Of a DNA stretch of 64,000 nt, positions 44,613 to 54,421 are shown one piece after another; within the stretch, counting starts at the first letter, position 1, and the number at the start of each line of letters is the position of its first letter. A model generated the notes under the pieces. The model ran no database searches and was not told the DNA's origin. It saw nothing but the letters and a program-made list of their open reading frames with translations. A program made the translations under genes and the position numbers. Origin of the DNA: JANSYL01 sp965229695 (GTDB lineage Bacteria > Pseudomonadota > Alphaproteobacteria > Rhodobacterales > Rhodobacteraceae); NCBI GenBank assembly GCA_965229695.1, contig OZ245921.1, positions 2,666,001-2,730,000 on the forward strand. Reading direction: 5' to 3'.

Positions 44613-44924
44613 TTAGGCCGCTTCTGCCTGGTTGCGGCGTTCACTTTCTTCGCGGCTCAACGCGACCGAGGTGCGGACGCCGTTGGCAACAAAAGCCATC
44701 AGGCCATTAACCACACGTTCGTTCGGGTCGATGCCCGCGCAGCTGAGAACCTCACGGCCATCGCGCGAGCGTGCCCAGCGAGCGATCTGCTCGGGCCCAT
44801 TGCCATATTTCTTGTCATCGGCAATTGCGTCATCCAACGCAGCCAGAACCACCGCGGCAAACAATTTGCGCGCGCGGGTGCCCTGTTCGAAGTTGAAGGC
44901 GGTGCCATCAACGAAATCTCGCAT
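44613..44924 (-). CDS. DUF6280 family protein
   Basis: The 103-residue protein (MRDFVDGTAFNFEQGTRARK, then LFAAVVLAALDDAIADDKKY) is a small conserved alphaproteobacterial protein of unknown function, common in Rhodobacterales. There is no signal peptide or membrane segment. An AAGGACGACG site precedes the start and a good terminator follows. It is divergent from efp. Confidence 0.8.
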   Translation of the reverse strand: MRDFVDGTAFNFEQGTRARKLFAAVVLAALDDAIADDKKYGNGPEQIARWARSRDGREVLSCAGIDPNERVVNGLMAFVANGVRTSVALSREESERRNQAEAA

Positions 44925-45140
44925 TTCGTCGTCCTTTATTTTTGCTCTTGCAATTTCCGGCGTGGCGACCGTTATGCCCAGGTTTTAAGCGATTCTGTGA
45001 TGCGATTATTGCAAGTATGGTATGCGTCCAGTGCATAGCTTTGTGCAAAACCCCACAGAGGCTCGTGTATTGCCACCCCTACAGACGCCAGATATAGGAA
45101 GCGTCAACGATTTCTCAAGAATTTGCCAAGGTTTTGCCCC

Positions 45141-45704
45141 ATGCCCAAGATCAACGGGAATGAAATTCGCCCCGGAAATGTGCTGGAACATAACGGTGGT
45201 TTGTGGGCCGCCGTAAAGGTTGACCATGTGAAGCCCGGAAAAGGCGGCGCGTTCGCGCAGGTCGAATTGCGCAATTTGCGCAATGGCTCGAAGCTGAACG
45301 AACGCTTCCGCTCGGCTGATAAGGTCGAACGCGTCCGTTTGGAGCAGAAAGATCAGCAATTCCTGTATGAATCAGACGGGATGCTGGTGTTCATGGATGC
45401 GGAAACCTATGAGCAGATTGAACTATCCGCCGAGATCCTCGGCGACCGCCGCCCGTTTTTGCAGGACGGCATGACCATCGTCGTCGAGTTCTACGAAAGC
45501 GAAGCGCTAAACGCGACCTTGCCGCAAAAGGTGACCTGCAAAGTGGTTGAGACCGAGCCGGTGGTTAAAGGTCAGACGGCGGCCAACAGCTTCAAACCCG
45601 CGATCTTGGACAATGGCGTCAAGGTGATGGTGCCACCCTTTGTGGGCCAAGACGAAGATATCGTGGTGAACACCGAAACCATGGAATATTCCGAGCGCGC
45701 CTGA
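45141..45704 (+). CDS. efp: Elongation factor P
   Basis: The 187-residue protein has the three beta-barrel domains of EF-P: MPKINGNEIRPGNVLEHNGG, a Lys-containing tip loop HVKPGKGGAFAQV with Lys ~34, and the C-terminal motif GVKVMVPPFVGQDEDIVVNT. EF-P relieves ribosome stalling at proline runs. Lys at the tip suggests EpmA-type lysylation. Start at 45141 matches the family; the upstream six-codon extension is unlikely. Confidence 0.96.
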   Translation: MPKINGNEIRPGNVLEHNGGLWAAVKVDHVKPGKGGAFAQVELRNLRNGSKLNERFRSADKVERVRLEQKDQQFLYESDGMLVFMDAETYEQIELSAEILGDRRPFLQDGMTIVVEFYESEALNATLPQKVTCKVVETEPVVKGQTAANSFKPAILDNGVKVMVPPFVGQDEDIVVNTETMEYSERA

Positions 45705-45731
45705 CTCTCCGGGACGCCCAGACAGCCTTAA

Positions 45732-46589
45732 TTAGTCGCGCCCACCAGACCAGGGAGAGCTTGGTCCACGCCTAGTACCGCTGCGTGGGATGCGGCTAAG
45801 ATCACCAAGGGATTGATCCGGTCGGCGCACCGAACGCACGCGGTGCACTTTGGGGATGCGTGATCGCCCACGGGTGCCGATCACATATTCCACCTCGTCA
45901 TGGGGCGGTTTGCCGTGGGTTTCCGACCAATAGCCGCGCCCACCGCGTCTGAGCCAAAGCGGCAGCACCAGCACCACGCCAGCCACAAAGCCGCCCGCAT
46001 GGGCCCAATAGGCCACGCCCCCGGTGGCGGCGTCGGTCGCCACGCCACTGGCCAGTTGTAGCGCAAACCAAAGCCCCAGCATCAGCCAGGCGGGCACCGT
46101 GAAAATCTTGAAGATGATGATCAGGATCACCAGCACATCGATCCGCGCGCGCGGGAACATCAGCAAATAGCCCCCCATCACGCCGGCAATCGCGCCGGAG
46201 GCGCCCACCATCGGAATGCCCGATGCCGGATCGGCCAGGATTTGCCCCGCCGCAGCTGCGACGCCCGAAGCCAGGTAGAACAACAGAAACCCGACATGGC
46301 CAAGCAGGTCTTCCATATTGTCGCCAAAGATCCATAGAAACAGCATGTTGCCGATTAGATGCATCCAGCCCCCGTGCAGGAACATCGAGGTAACAACGGT
46401 ATGGCCATCCTTGCCGCCCAGCACCTCACGCGGGACCATGGCCCAATCGCTGTAAAAGCCCATGAGCTGCGCATCGCTGCCCGAAAGCGCCGGGTAATAG
46501 CTAAGGAAAATGATCACATTCGCGATGATCAGTGCCCAAGTGACAAAGGGCGTGCGTTCAGAAGGGTTATGGTCGCGAATGGGAAACAT
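45732..46589 (-). CDS. Rhomboid family intramembrane serine protease
   Basis: The 285-residue protein has six helices with the rhomboid catalytic Ser in VGASGAIAGVMGG (~130) and His in YWAHAGGFVAG (~195), plus the N-terminal HGGWMHLIGNMLFLWIFG motif. It cleaves within or next to membrane helices. The basic C-terminal tail of ~60 residues is soluble and poorly conserved. It is convergent with efp. Confidence 0.92.
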   Translation of the reverse strand: MFPIRDHNPSERTPFVTWALIIANVIIFLSYYPALSGSDAQLMGFYSDWAMVPREVLGGKDGHTVVTSMFLHGGWMHLIGNMLFLWIFGDNMEDLLGHVGFLLFYLASGVAAAAGQILADPASGIPMVGASGAIAGVMGGYLLMFPRARIDVLVILIIIFKIFTVPAWLMLGLWFALQLASGVATDAATGGVAYWAHAGGFVAGVVLVLPLWLRRGGRGYWSETHGKPPHDEVEYVIGTRGRSRIPKVHRVRSVRRPDQSLGDLSRIPRSGTRRGPSSPWSGGRD

Positions 46590-46663
46590 GCTTTGCCGTC
46601 TTGCCGTCCTGTCTCAGGTGGCAATTTGCGGAAAATAATCAAGCGCGGGCAAGAAGCGCGACC

Positions 46664-47731
46664 CTATTCCAACTCTTCTGCGGCCAGGGCGAGCCGGATT
46701 TCACGACGCACCATTTTGCGGACATTTCGGGTGATGCGCTGGCCGAGCGCGCCTTGGAGTTCTTCGCGCACGATATCGACGATCAACTCGCGCAACGTGT
46801 CTTCGTCCAGCACGTCTTCTTCATCGTCATCAGGGAAGGTGAAGGGAGAGGCCGTGTCGCCCAAATCCTCAACCTCGGCCTCGACCGCCTCGGGTTCGGC
46901 AGCTGTCTCGGCCTCAGCACCGCTGGCATCGGCTTCCTCCGTCTCTGCCGGGTCGTCATGCGACCGCCGCGAAAAGACCGGGGTGAATTCAGCATCCACC
47001 TGGTCGACCGCGTCGTTGCTTGTGGTCTCGATTTCCTCGGCCTCAGCATCGCTCATATCGGTTTCCGGTCCTGCCACCTCAACCTCCTCAAATGCGGGGG
47101 ACAGATCAATCGCGCCTTCCCCTTCGCTTTGCTCCATCTCTGAGCTGGGATCGTCGTCCACCGCCGCGCCACCACGCATGGCGGCCAGGTCACGCACAGC
47201 GCGATCAGCACTTGTATCGGGCCAATCATCATCGCCGGTTTCCGGCTCAAAAGCTGCGCTTTCTGGGATTTCACCGTCCAAAAGCGCAAGTTCAGCGAGT
47301 TCTTCGGCATCAAGCTCGGGTTCGTCCAAATCCGCGATCTCATCAGCTTGGGGTTCGGCACTGGACTTAAGCTCAGACACTTCGCCCTCATCGGCTAAAG
47401 CGGGTTCCACCTCAGCCGACGGAGCCTCATCACTGACCTCCACCTCGGACACATCGCCAAACTCCGACAACCGATTTTCCGGCGTGAAGCTTGGTGATGA
47501 CGGTGCTGTCTCTTGCTCCTGAACCGCCACCGGGGCCCAAGGATCATCGGGGTCGGTCACGCGCAACGCTGCGGTCAAGACCAGTTTTTCATCTTTCTTT
47601 TCAGCCGCTTCTGGTGCCGAAGGCTGTGATGATGCGCCTGTGTCGCCCGGCTGATGCTCGGACACGAGCCGACGGATCGACGACAACACATCTTCGATCT
47701 CAGCCGGCGATTTCGCAGGATCGGACATCAC
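46664..47731 (-). CDS. Acidic PopZ-like (DUF2497-type) protein
   Basis: The 355-residue protein has a short N-terminal helix (EIEDVLSSIRRLVSE), a long Glu/Asp/Pro/Ala-rich disordered middle (~50-280), and a conserved helical C-terminus (LRELIVDIVREELQGALG, then RNVRKMVRREIRLALA). This layout is that of the alphaproteobacterial PopZ/DUF2497 group, which condenses at cell poles. Assignment is by layout and short end motifs; a direct PopZ role is not shown. Confidence 0.6.
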   Translation of the reverse strand: MMSDPAKSPAEIEDVLSSIRRLVSEHQPGDTGASSQPSAPEAAEKKDEKLVLTAALRVTDPDDPWAPVAVQEQETAPSSPSFTPENRLSEFGDVSEVEVSDEAPSAEVEPALADEGEVSELKSSAEPQADEIADLDEPELDAEELAELALLDGEIPESAAFEPETGDDDWPDTSADRAVRDLAAMRGGAAVDDDPSSEMEQSEGEGAIDLSPAFEEVEVAGPETDMSDAEAEEIETTSNDAVDQVDAEFTPVFSRRSHDDPAETEEADASGAEAETAAEPEAVEAEVEDLGDTASPFTFPDDDEEDVLDEDTLRELIVDIVREELQGALGQRITRNVRKMVRREIRLALAAEELE

Positions 47732-47894
47732 CGCTCACTCCTCATAACCATCTGATCGCTTGGGTCACGCCCGCGATCTGCCCCAATTCAACACGGGGCA
47801 TTTTCACGCCAAGATAGCGGGAAGTGCGGTTTCACACAACGTATTGCTAAATTCGCCCGTATTTTCGGGGCGTTGCGGTGACAGGTCTTTTGGT

Positions 47895-49277
47895 TCAGTC
47901 GCGCCCGATGCGCTGCAATAGGCTATCGAGCCGATCCCCCTGGGGCGAGGCGACACGCGGCGTGCCATCCGGGAACGCGTTGCTATAGGCCTCCATATCG
48001 TAACGTGGCACCGGCAGGTTTTGATGTTCCGCTGTCAACAGACCAGCAGCCGCCAAGACCGAATAGCCCGCCACAAACAGATCGGATTGGGCTTGGATAC
48101 GGCTGATCCGCGCTTCAAGCAGGGTTTGCTCAGCGTCCAGCACATCCAGTGTGGTGCGCGCGCCTAGCGATGCTTCTTCCTGCACGCCTTCAAAGGCCAG
48201 CTGTGCTGCGCGAATACGCTGATCCGACGCTTGGATTTGTGCCGTCGCAATCCGCAGCCGCGCAAAAGCATTGCCGACCGCCTGGACATTCAACAGGGTC
48301 TGTTGGTTCAAGCCAAACCGCGCCGCTTCAACCTGTGCCAGGGCCGAACGTTCAAGCGAGGCGATCTGCCCGCCTCGGTAAATCGGCTGCGTCAGGCTTA
48401 GAGCGATGCTGGCCTGCCGCCCCTCAAACGCGCTGCCATTAGGATGTTCCAGGGTTTCACCCAGCCGCGCCTCAAGGTCGATGGTCGGTCGGGCCTGGCC
48501 GCGCGCCTGTTCGACCGCCAGCTCAGCTGCCGTGACCTGGTGTTGTAGCGCCAGGATCGCCGGGTGAATTTGCCGGGCCAGCCGTTCGGCTTCGGCCTCG
48601 GTTGGCAGCGAAGGCATCCCGTGCGGGCCGCCCAAACCATTAGGGTAGCGGCCGATCGCAAGCGCAAACAATTCGCGGCTGATTTCCAGCGCGCCTTGGG
48701 CACCCGCCAGATTGGATCGAGCTTCGGCCAATTGCGCCTCGGCCTGGGCCACATCTGTGCGGGTGTCTTCGCCCACCTCGAACCGGTCCCGCGCCGCGCG
48801 CAGTTGCTCGGTAATCACACGCACATTGCGTTCGCTCACGCCCACAACCTGCATGTCGCGCCAAACGCCAAGATAGGCTGTGGCGGCATCAAGCAGGACC
48901 TGCTGTTCCAAGCTAACCAATTGCTGACGCGTGGCCTGGACCGTTTCGCTTGCGGCCTCGATCCCCGCGCGGCGCTGCCCGCCCTGATAAAGCGAAAGCT
49001 GGCCCACCAGTGTCACCGTGCTTAGGAGCGTATCCGCCTCAAGATCGCGGGTCGTGCTTGCAACGAAATTCACCACCGGGAAAAGCTGCGACACCGCCTG
49101 GGTGACACCCTCATCCTGCACGCGCAAGAGATAGCGGTTTTGCTCGAGCAACTGCGAGTTGCGATAGGCATCGGCCAGAGCATCGCGCAACGTGTCGGCC
49201 TGGGCAGCCACGGCGAAAGTGGCCGAGAAAAACGCTGCCACCAGCAGCCCTGTCCCGCGTTTTTTCCTGCTCGTCAT
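47895..49277 (-). CDS. tolC: TolC family outer membrane efflux/secretion protein
   Basis: The 460-residue protein (start 49277, MTSRKKRGTG; the longer frame to 49337 lacks support) has a signal peptide (cleavage near AAQAD) and the two OEP repeats of TolC-type trimeric channels: coiled-coil segments SETVQATRQQLVSLEQQ and ALAQVEAARFGLNQQTLL, with ARTTLDVLDAEQTLLEA near 385. It forms the outer-membrane tunnel for type I secretion and drug efflux. It could serve export of the FG-GAP protein, but no ABC/MFP pair is in the window. Confidence 0.9.
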   Translation of the reverse strand: MTSRKKRGTGLLVAAFFSATFAVAAQADTLRDALADAYRNSQLLEQNRYLLRVQDEGVTQAVSQLFPVVNFVASTTRDLEADTLLSTVTLVGQLSLYQGGQRRAGIEAASETVQATRQQLVSLEQQVLLDAATAYLGVWRDMQVVGVSERNVRVITEQLRAARDRFEVGEDTRTDVAQAEAQLAEARSNLAGAQGALEISRELFALAIGRYPNGLGGPHGMPSLPTEAEAERLARQIHPAILALQHQVTAAELAVEQARGQARPTIDLEARLGETLEHPNGSAFEGRQASIALSLTQPIYRGGQIASLERSALAQVEAARFGLNQQTLLNVQAVGNAFARLRIATAQIQASDQRIRAAQLAFEGVQEEASLGARTTLDVLDAEQTLLEARISRIQAQSDLFVAGYSVLAAAGLLTAEHQNLPVPRYDMEAYSNAFPDGTPRVASPQGDRLDSLLQRIGRD

Positions 49278-49366
49278 GCGCTGCCTCTTAAGTGGTCTGT
49301 TCGGCGGTGATTTAAGATCGCTCGTCGCAAAATCCATGGCTGAGACATGGACCTTAGCGGTCAGGT

Positions 49367-50020
49367 TTAAAGAGCAAAGCTTTCTTCTTTGGCAAAGCCC
49401 GGCAAAACCGGCGCGGTCGCGTTGAACGCCATGCGCCAGGAAAGTTTGCCATTCACCTTATGGCCAACCCGCGCCTCACCCAGCGCGCCATCCATGAAGA
49501 TCGCCGCGATATGACCGCCGTCTTTCAACTGGTCCACCAGCGCGTCGGGCACGGTTTCGACACCGGCAAAGATCGCAATGGCGTCATAGGGCCCATGCTT
49601 GGGGCTGCCTTCGGTCAAGGGGCCCTGGATCACGGCAGCGTTGTCAACTTCCTGCGCGTTCAGCGCCGCCTCAGCCTCTCGCGCAAGATCGGCGTCTTCT
49701 TCAAGCGAAACGACCGCTTCGGCCAAACGCGCCAACAAAGCGGCGGTATAGCCCATGCCGGCCCCGATCTCGAGCACCAGATCATTGGGGGTCACGTCCA
49801 AAGCGTCGATCAGCTTGGCGATATCGCGCGCTTCCATCACTTGGCGACCATCGCCCAGGTCGATCGGGCCGCCCATATAAGCCAGGTCGCGAGCTGCGTC
49901 GGGCACGAATTCTTCGCGCGGAACCGCAAGCATCGCATCAATGATCGGGAACTTGGTCACATCATTGGGCCGAACCTGCGTATCGACCATTGTGATGCGG
50001 CGTTGAGTAAAGTCAGCCAT
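49367..50020 (-). CDS. pcm: Protein-L-isoaspartate O-methyltransferase family protein
   Basis: The 217-residue protein has the PCMT motifs: MVDTQVRPNDVTKFPII, DLVLEIGAGMGYTAALLARL (SAM motif I, ~80) and PYDAIAIFAGVETVPDALV. Members repair damaged aspartyl residues, though many alphaproteobacterial copies next to tolC are not tested. It lies 89 bp upstream of tolC on the same strand, the usual Rhodobacterales pair. Confidence 0.88.
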   Translation of the reverse strand: MADFTQRRITMVDTQVRPNDVTKFPIIDAMLAVPREEFVPDAARDLAYMGGPIDLGDGRQVMEARDIAKLIDALDVTPNDLVLEIGAGMGYTAALLARLAEAVVSLEEDADLAREAEAALNAQEVDNAAVIQGPLTEGSPKHGPYDAIAIFAGVETVPDALVDQLKDGGHIAAIFMDGALGEARVGHKVNGKLSWRMAFNATAPVLPGFAKEESFAL

Positions 50021-50187
50021 GGAACTGAACCAATCCGTCTAGTTTCTGTTTTCGGTTCTGACATAGCTCTGGCCAAGGCGCAACATGTGCTTTGGTCGCT
50101 GCGTCAACTGCCGCCCAATCTTCGTTCCAAGTGGCTTGCACGCAACGCGCCGATCCATTAGGTCACGCGGCACCACATCTGACCCGA

Positions 50188-50261
50188 GGCGAGTTGGCGG
50201 AGTGGTGACGCAGCGGATTGCAAATCCGTGTACACCGGTTCGATTCCGGTACTCGCCTCCA
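50188..50261 (+). tRNA. tRNA-Cys (anticodon GCA)
   Basis: A cloverleaf can be drawn: acceptor GGCGAGT / ACTCGCC, D arm, anticodon loop TTGCAAA with GCA, a short variable loop, and a T arm ACCGG-TTCGATT-CCGGT. The discriminator is T and CCA is encoded (50259-50261). An integrase gene begins 200 bp downstream in the same direction, so this tRNA gene is a likely attachment site. Confidence 0.95.
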
Positions 50262-50463
50262 AATCCCCTTTCCAACCGATCTCAATTCATCTCATGCGAC
50301 CGCTAAGAAGATCGCAACGCACTGAAATGCTATTGTTTCAATCCGAGATGGCTTCTAAATCCGTATCAGTCCATCTCAAATCTTCTCACCCAATCTCATA
50401 GTTTTGTTGGTATATTCGTTGGGAATCGCCGACTTGGCGCAACCATATCGCGAAAGTACCAAC

Positions 50464-51690
50464 ATGACCCGACTGAGTGATACCAAACTCAGAAACCTAA
50501 AAAGATCGGAGAATATCCAGAAGCTGTCAGACGGCGATGGCTTGTCTTTCGTCCTTAAGCCGAACGGTGGACCATACTGGCATCTGAACTATCGCTTCGA
50601 GGGGAAGCAAAAGACGATATCTTTTGGCACCTACCCCGAGGTCAGCATCAAGGAGGCGAGAAGACGGCGAGATCTGGCCCGCGAACAGCTTGCGCGAGGG
50701 GTTGATCCATCTGCGGCCCGAAAAAAAGCAAAGGCAATGATTCGGCACGCGACCTCAGAAAGGGAAAAGTCGCGACTTTGGAGAGAGATCGCGTCTGAAT
50801 ATCTTGAGTTTCAAGAGCGTGCAGGCAAGGCGCCTAAGACGTTGTCGAAAATCCGCTCACAACTGCGACACACTTATGATCGCCTAGGAAACATGCGGAT
50901 CGACGCCATAAAAGGACCCGATCTGATCGCTGCCCTCCGTGAAATCGAAGAGACCGGCAAACTGACAACCGCAAACCAAGTCCGCGAACTCTGCGGTCGG
51001 GTCTTCCGATTTGCTATGGCGAATGGAGTGGTCGATCACGATCCTACACCAGCGCTACGCGGCGCTCTGATCACGCCGCCGGTCCGGCATTATCCGGGGA
51101 TCACTGACCCGATCGCGGTAGGTGGCTTGATAAAATCGATTTGGTCGTTGGGTGACGGGGAGCCAACTACACGCTGGGGCCTCCTATTGTTAGCCTACAC
51201 GTTCCAGCGCCCGGGGGAAGTGCGTAACCTACGTTGGGTTGATGTGGACTGGAGCGCCCGCCGTATTAGCATTCCTGCCGAACGAATGAAGATGAAGCGC
51301 CCCCATGTCATTCCCTTGTCAAGACAGGTCGTAGAAATCCTGCAGTCGGCGCAGGGCTATACTGGCGACGCGCAATATGTGCTGCCAGGCTTGCGATCCA
51401 AGACAAGGCCCATCTCGGACGCAACGCTATCCGCTGCATTAGCGCGTCTTGGATACTCTCGGGAGGTCCACGTTCCGCATGGCTTCAGAACCACAGCCTC
51501 GACGCTACTAAACGAGGCGGGCTGGAATCGAGACTGGATCGAGCGGCAGCTCGCGCATGTCGAGAAAAGCGCCGTTCGGCGAGCTTACAATCGGGCTGAA
51601 TTCATCGAAGGTCGAACGACAATGATGCAAGCCTATGCGGATATGCTGGACCAGTTGGCTCTAAAATCAGATGGTCCACGCGATCCTTAG
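50464..51690 (+). CDS. P4-type tyrosine recombinase (integrase)
   Basis: The 408-residue protein has the N-terminal DUF4102 arm-binding domain (MTRLSDTKLRNLKRSE; LNYRFEGKQKTISFGTYPEV), a core-binding domain and a catalytic domain with Arg in YTFQRPGEVRNLRW, His-x-x-Arg in HGFRTTASTLL, and the Tyr in ESAVRRAYNR-type end (KSAVRRAYNRAEF). All catalytic residues are present, so it may be active. It sits just downstream of tRNA-Cys, where this family inserts genomic islands. The start at 50464 is the family start; the extension to 50404 is not needed. Confidence 0.92.
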   Translation: MTRLSDTKLRNLKRSENIQKLSDGDGLSFVLKPNGGPYWHLNYRFEGKQKTISFGTYPEVSIKEARRRRDLAREQLARGVDPSAARKKAKAMIRHATSEREKSRLWREIASEYLEFQERAGKAPKTLSKIRSQLRHTYDRLGNMRIDAIKGPDLIAALREIEETGKLTTANQVRELCGRVFRFAMANGVVDHDPTPALRGALITPPVRHYPGITDPIAVGGLIKSIWSLGDGEPTTRWGLLLLAYTFQRPGEVRNLRWVDVDWSARRISIPAERMKMKRPHVIPLSRQVVEILQSAQGYTGDAQYVLPGLRSKTRPISDATLSAALARLGYSREVHVPHGFRTTASTLLNEAGWNRDWIERQLAHVEKSAVRRAYNRAEFIEGRTTMMQAYADMLDQLALKSDGPRDP

Positions 51691-52455
51691 TCGTCGGCCG
51701 AAGCGCCGGCGCGCTAGGTCGTTGCCTTGACACCTTTACCACTAGGTCACCTCGGAACTTAGCTCAAAGGTCGCAAAAGCCATCCATCAAACTTCTCGCC
51801 CCCTACCACTAGGGCGGGCCAGCCCTAATGAGAAGCCAACGCTTAAGTCGGCATCAGGTTTGCGACTGAGGCTCCACCGCTTTCGGCGGGCGGATTGTCC
51901 CACAGGTCAATTTCTTCTCTCACTTAACCAACGCGACGCCGAGGCAGATGACTGGGCGGAACCCAAACGGCTCACCCGACAATCGTCACCGACGCGGCGT
52001 TGCGGTACGTCAGTGAAGTCCTTCACTCTGTCCGCGCCTCCTACACGAACCAACTCAGCCAATGCAGGCGGGATTTCAACCATTCCACAAAATGCAAAGC
52101 GGTCCCGGCTTTGATGAAACGCAGAGCACAACGTGTGAGGCACTCCCCCGATTTCCTAGGCCACGTTGATTTCGGTTGATCGCTCGACGCTGCGGTCGAA
52201 TGCAACTTTGCATCCGCTGGCCAATGTTATTCCCGGACCAGTGACTGCAACTCAGGGCAAAACTACAGAACCTTGCTAAACGCCAGGCTGCGTTTTGCCT
52301 GTGACGCCGCACCAAGCCGAAATAACCGCGTTCTTAGCTGATCTCCAACGGTCTAAAAAAGGTTTGGCGCGTTATGTGACCCACGTGGCGCGCAACGCCA
52401 TGCTGAAGGGCCAAATCATTCTTTATGTTATGCCCAAGTTCCAACGAGGATAAAA
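51691..52455. other. Island intergenic region with paired TACCACTAGG repeats
   Basis: No convincing gene lies in this 765-bp gap between the integrase and AraC genes. A GC hairpin near 51,693-51,712 (CGGCC/GGCGC-rich) may end integrase transcription. The decamer TACCACTAGG occurs at 51,737-51,746 and 51,804-51,813, which could be protein-binding sites. Frames of 78-84 codons on both strands lack motifs. Confidence 0.45.
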
Positions 52456-53475
52456 ATGCCAACAACTGATCGCATTAAGGTGCCAAACGCTCTCTGGAAA
52501 GCGCTTGAGCGTCTGCCGATCAAGCGCGTCGAACTTCTGCAAGCGGCAAACCTACCTCTCAGCGTTGCCATGTTGGAACGAAGGATGACCACCGCACAGT
52601 TGTTTGACCTATGGGATGCGCTTCACGACTTGGCGGGTCCAGACATTGGCTTAGAGCTGACGAAAGCGCTACAAATTCCAACCTTGCCGCCATCGTTTTT
52701 GGTGGCGTATCACGCCAAAAACGTGGGTGATGCGCTGCAGCGCGTGGCGCGCTTCATAGCCCTAACTACCTGCGTCGAAGTTGGGATTGAGTTGGGGGAA
52801 GAAAGCTGTGCCATCACAACGCATTGGCCCCATGCCAAGAGGCCAGAACCAACTGCGCTGACAGACTCAACATTCTCCTTCCTAGTGAACATGGTTCGCG
52901 TGGGTACAGGGCAAAAGATCGTGCCCAAAAGCATGGACTTATGCCGGAGTCGCGGGGCTGAAGTTCAGGCATGGTTCGGCTGTCCGATCACATGGAATGC
53001 GGCGACGGCGCGTCTGGTTTTCGACCGAAAAGATCTGACGGCATCGTTTATTAGCTATAACCGAGAACTGCTGGAAATGCTTGACGTAGCGCTCGATGCT
53101 GATCTGGAGCGCTCCGTGCAAAGAAAATCACTGACGGATCAAGTCAGGTGGCACCTAAGGCGTGCATTGGCCGGGGGGCAACCAGAGCTTCGAACTATCG
53201 CCCGCGATTTGGCCATTAGCGAGCGGTCCTTACAGCGGCACCTGAAAGAAGAAGGCCGGAGCTTCAAGTCGCTCCTGTCCGATACGCGCCACATGCTGGC
53301 TTGCGAGTACCTTTCAAAAAAAGGTCGTGATGTCAGCGAGGTCGCTTACCTGCTTGGCTATGACAATGAGCGTTCGTTTTTCCGAGCGTTCCAAAGGTGG
53401 GAGCGGAAAACACCCACCGAGTGGCGCGTCGCGCGAGCGAACGAGCGAGACCCATATGAAAGAGAAAGCAAATGA
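52456..53475 (+). CDS. AraC-family regulator (OruR-type)
   Basis: The 339-residue protein has the N-terminal arabinose-binding-like domain of OruR/ArgR-type AraC proteins (RVELLQAANLPLSVAMLERR; DLAGPDIGLELTKALQIP) and a C-terminal helix-turn-helix pair (RTIARDLAISERSLQRHLKE; VSEVAYLLGYDNERSFFRAF). An ACGAGGA ribosome site precedes it. It overlaps the SDR gene by ATGA, so the two are co-expressed and this regulator probably controls its own operon. Unrelated to the three AraC paralogs at 33-42 kb. Confidence 0.88.
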   Translation: MPTTDRIKVPNALWKALERLPIKRVELLQAANLPLSVAMLERRMTTAQLFDLWDALHDLAGPDIGLELTKALQIPTLPPSFLVAYHAKNVGDALQRVARFIALTTCVEVGIELGEESCAITTHWPHAKRPEPTALTDSTFSFLVNMVRVGTGQKIVPKSMDLCRSRGAEVQAWFGCPITWNAATARLVFDRKDLTASFISYNRELLEMLDVALDADLERSVQRKSLTDQVRWHLRRALAGGQPELRTIARDLAISERSLQRHLKEEGRSFKSLLSDTRHMLACEYLSKKGRDVSEVAYLLGYDNERSFFRAFQRWERKTPTEWRVARANERDPYERESK

Positions 53476-54287
53476 CCCACGCCCGTGATCCCGGCGCCCT
53501 GCGTCGCGATTGGATGAAGACCTCCGAAATGAAGGGCAAGGTGGTCCTTGTCGCGGGCGGAGGTAGCGGGATCGGGGAGGCGATTGCTATCGCATTTGCC
53601 GCGAACGGGGCCCGCGTCGCCGTATCCGATCTACGTCACGATATGGCCGAGAAAGTAACGGCCGCGATTAAGGCCGATGGTGGCGACGCGATCGCGATTG
53701 CCATGGACGTTAGTCAGCAGGCGGATATCGACGCTGCGCTAGGTAAGACAATATCCGCCTTCGGCCAAATTGACATGCTGGTGAACTCCGCCGGGGTCAT
53801 TTCCCCACAGCCTCTGATCAATGCAGACATTGACGTCTGGCGCAAATCCTTCGAGGTCAACGTCGAGGGCGCATTGCTTCTGGCCCGAAGCGCCCTGCCT
53901 CACCTCATGAAAAGTGACATTGCGTCGGTGGTAAACATCTCTTCATTGGCGGGGGTCAGTGCGTTTCCCAATGGTGGGTCTTACGGGACCAGTAAAGCGG
54001 CTTTGATCCATTTGTCGCAAACGATGGGTGCGGAATGGGCTGAACATGGCGTGCGCGTAAACGTCATCAATCCCGGAGCAATTCTGACGCCGTTGTTGGT
54101 TGAGGCGCTGCCGAAGACCACTCAGAAATCTCTGGCCGAGCGTATCCCGTTGAAACGCATGGGCGCTCCGCGCGAGATTGCCGATCTTGCGCTATTCCTG
54201 TGCTCGCCGGCGGCGTCATACATCACAGCCCAAGAGATTTGTTGCGATGGCGGGAGATCTCAAGCCCTGATGGTCGATATCAAATGA
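53472..54287 (+). CDS. Short-chain dehydrogenase/reductase
   Basis: The 271-residue SDR has the cofactor motif VVLVAGGGSGIGEAIAIA (~24-41), the NSAG motif (LVNSAGVISPQ), catalytic Ser (NISSLAG) and YxxxK (SYGTSKAA). It uses NAD(P) to oxidise or reduce a hydroxyl/keto group; Asp after strand 2 (VSDLRHD) suggests NAD. Start at 53472 overlaps the AraC stop; Mets at 53514 or 53529 are alternatives. Substrate unknown. Confidence 0.88.
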   Translation: MTHARDPGALRRDWMKTSEMKGKVVLVAGGGSGIGEAIAIAFAANGARVAVSDLRHDMAEKVTAAIKADGGDAIAIAMDVSQQADIDAALGKTISAFGQIDMLVNSAGVISPQPLINADIDVWRKSFEVNVEGALLLARSALPHLMKSDIASVVNISSLAGVSAFPNGGSYGTSKAALIHLSQTMGAEWAEHGVRVNVINPGAILTPLLVEALPKTTQKSLAERIPLKRMGAPREIADLALFLCSPAASYITAQEICCDGGRSQALMVDIK

Positions 54288-54421
54288 CCTAGTGCCTCGC
54301 CGTTCCGGCCTACCATCTCGGTGGCCGGCAACGCCCCCCCTATCGATTTTGCGAATACGGCCCAGTTTGCAGAATTATTTGGAAAAACGGCCAGTTACGA
54401 ACGACCAAGGTAGGAACCGAC

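Noticed and set aside
51715..51775. tRNA-like sequence on the minus strand (D-arm-like ACCT-loop-AGGT)
   Set aside because: No matching anticodon stem or T arm could be drawn; probably chance or a remnant.
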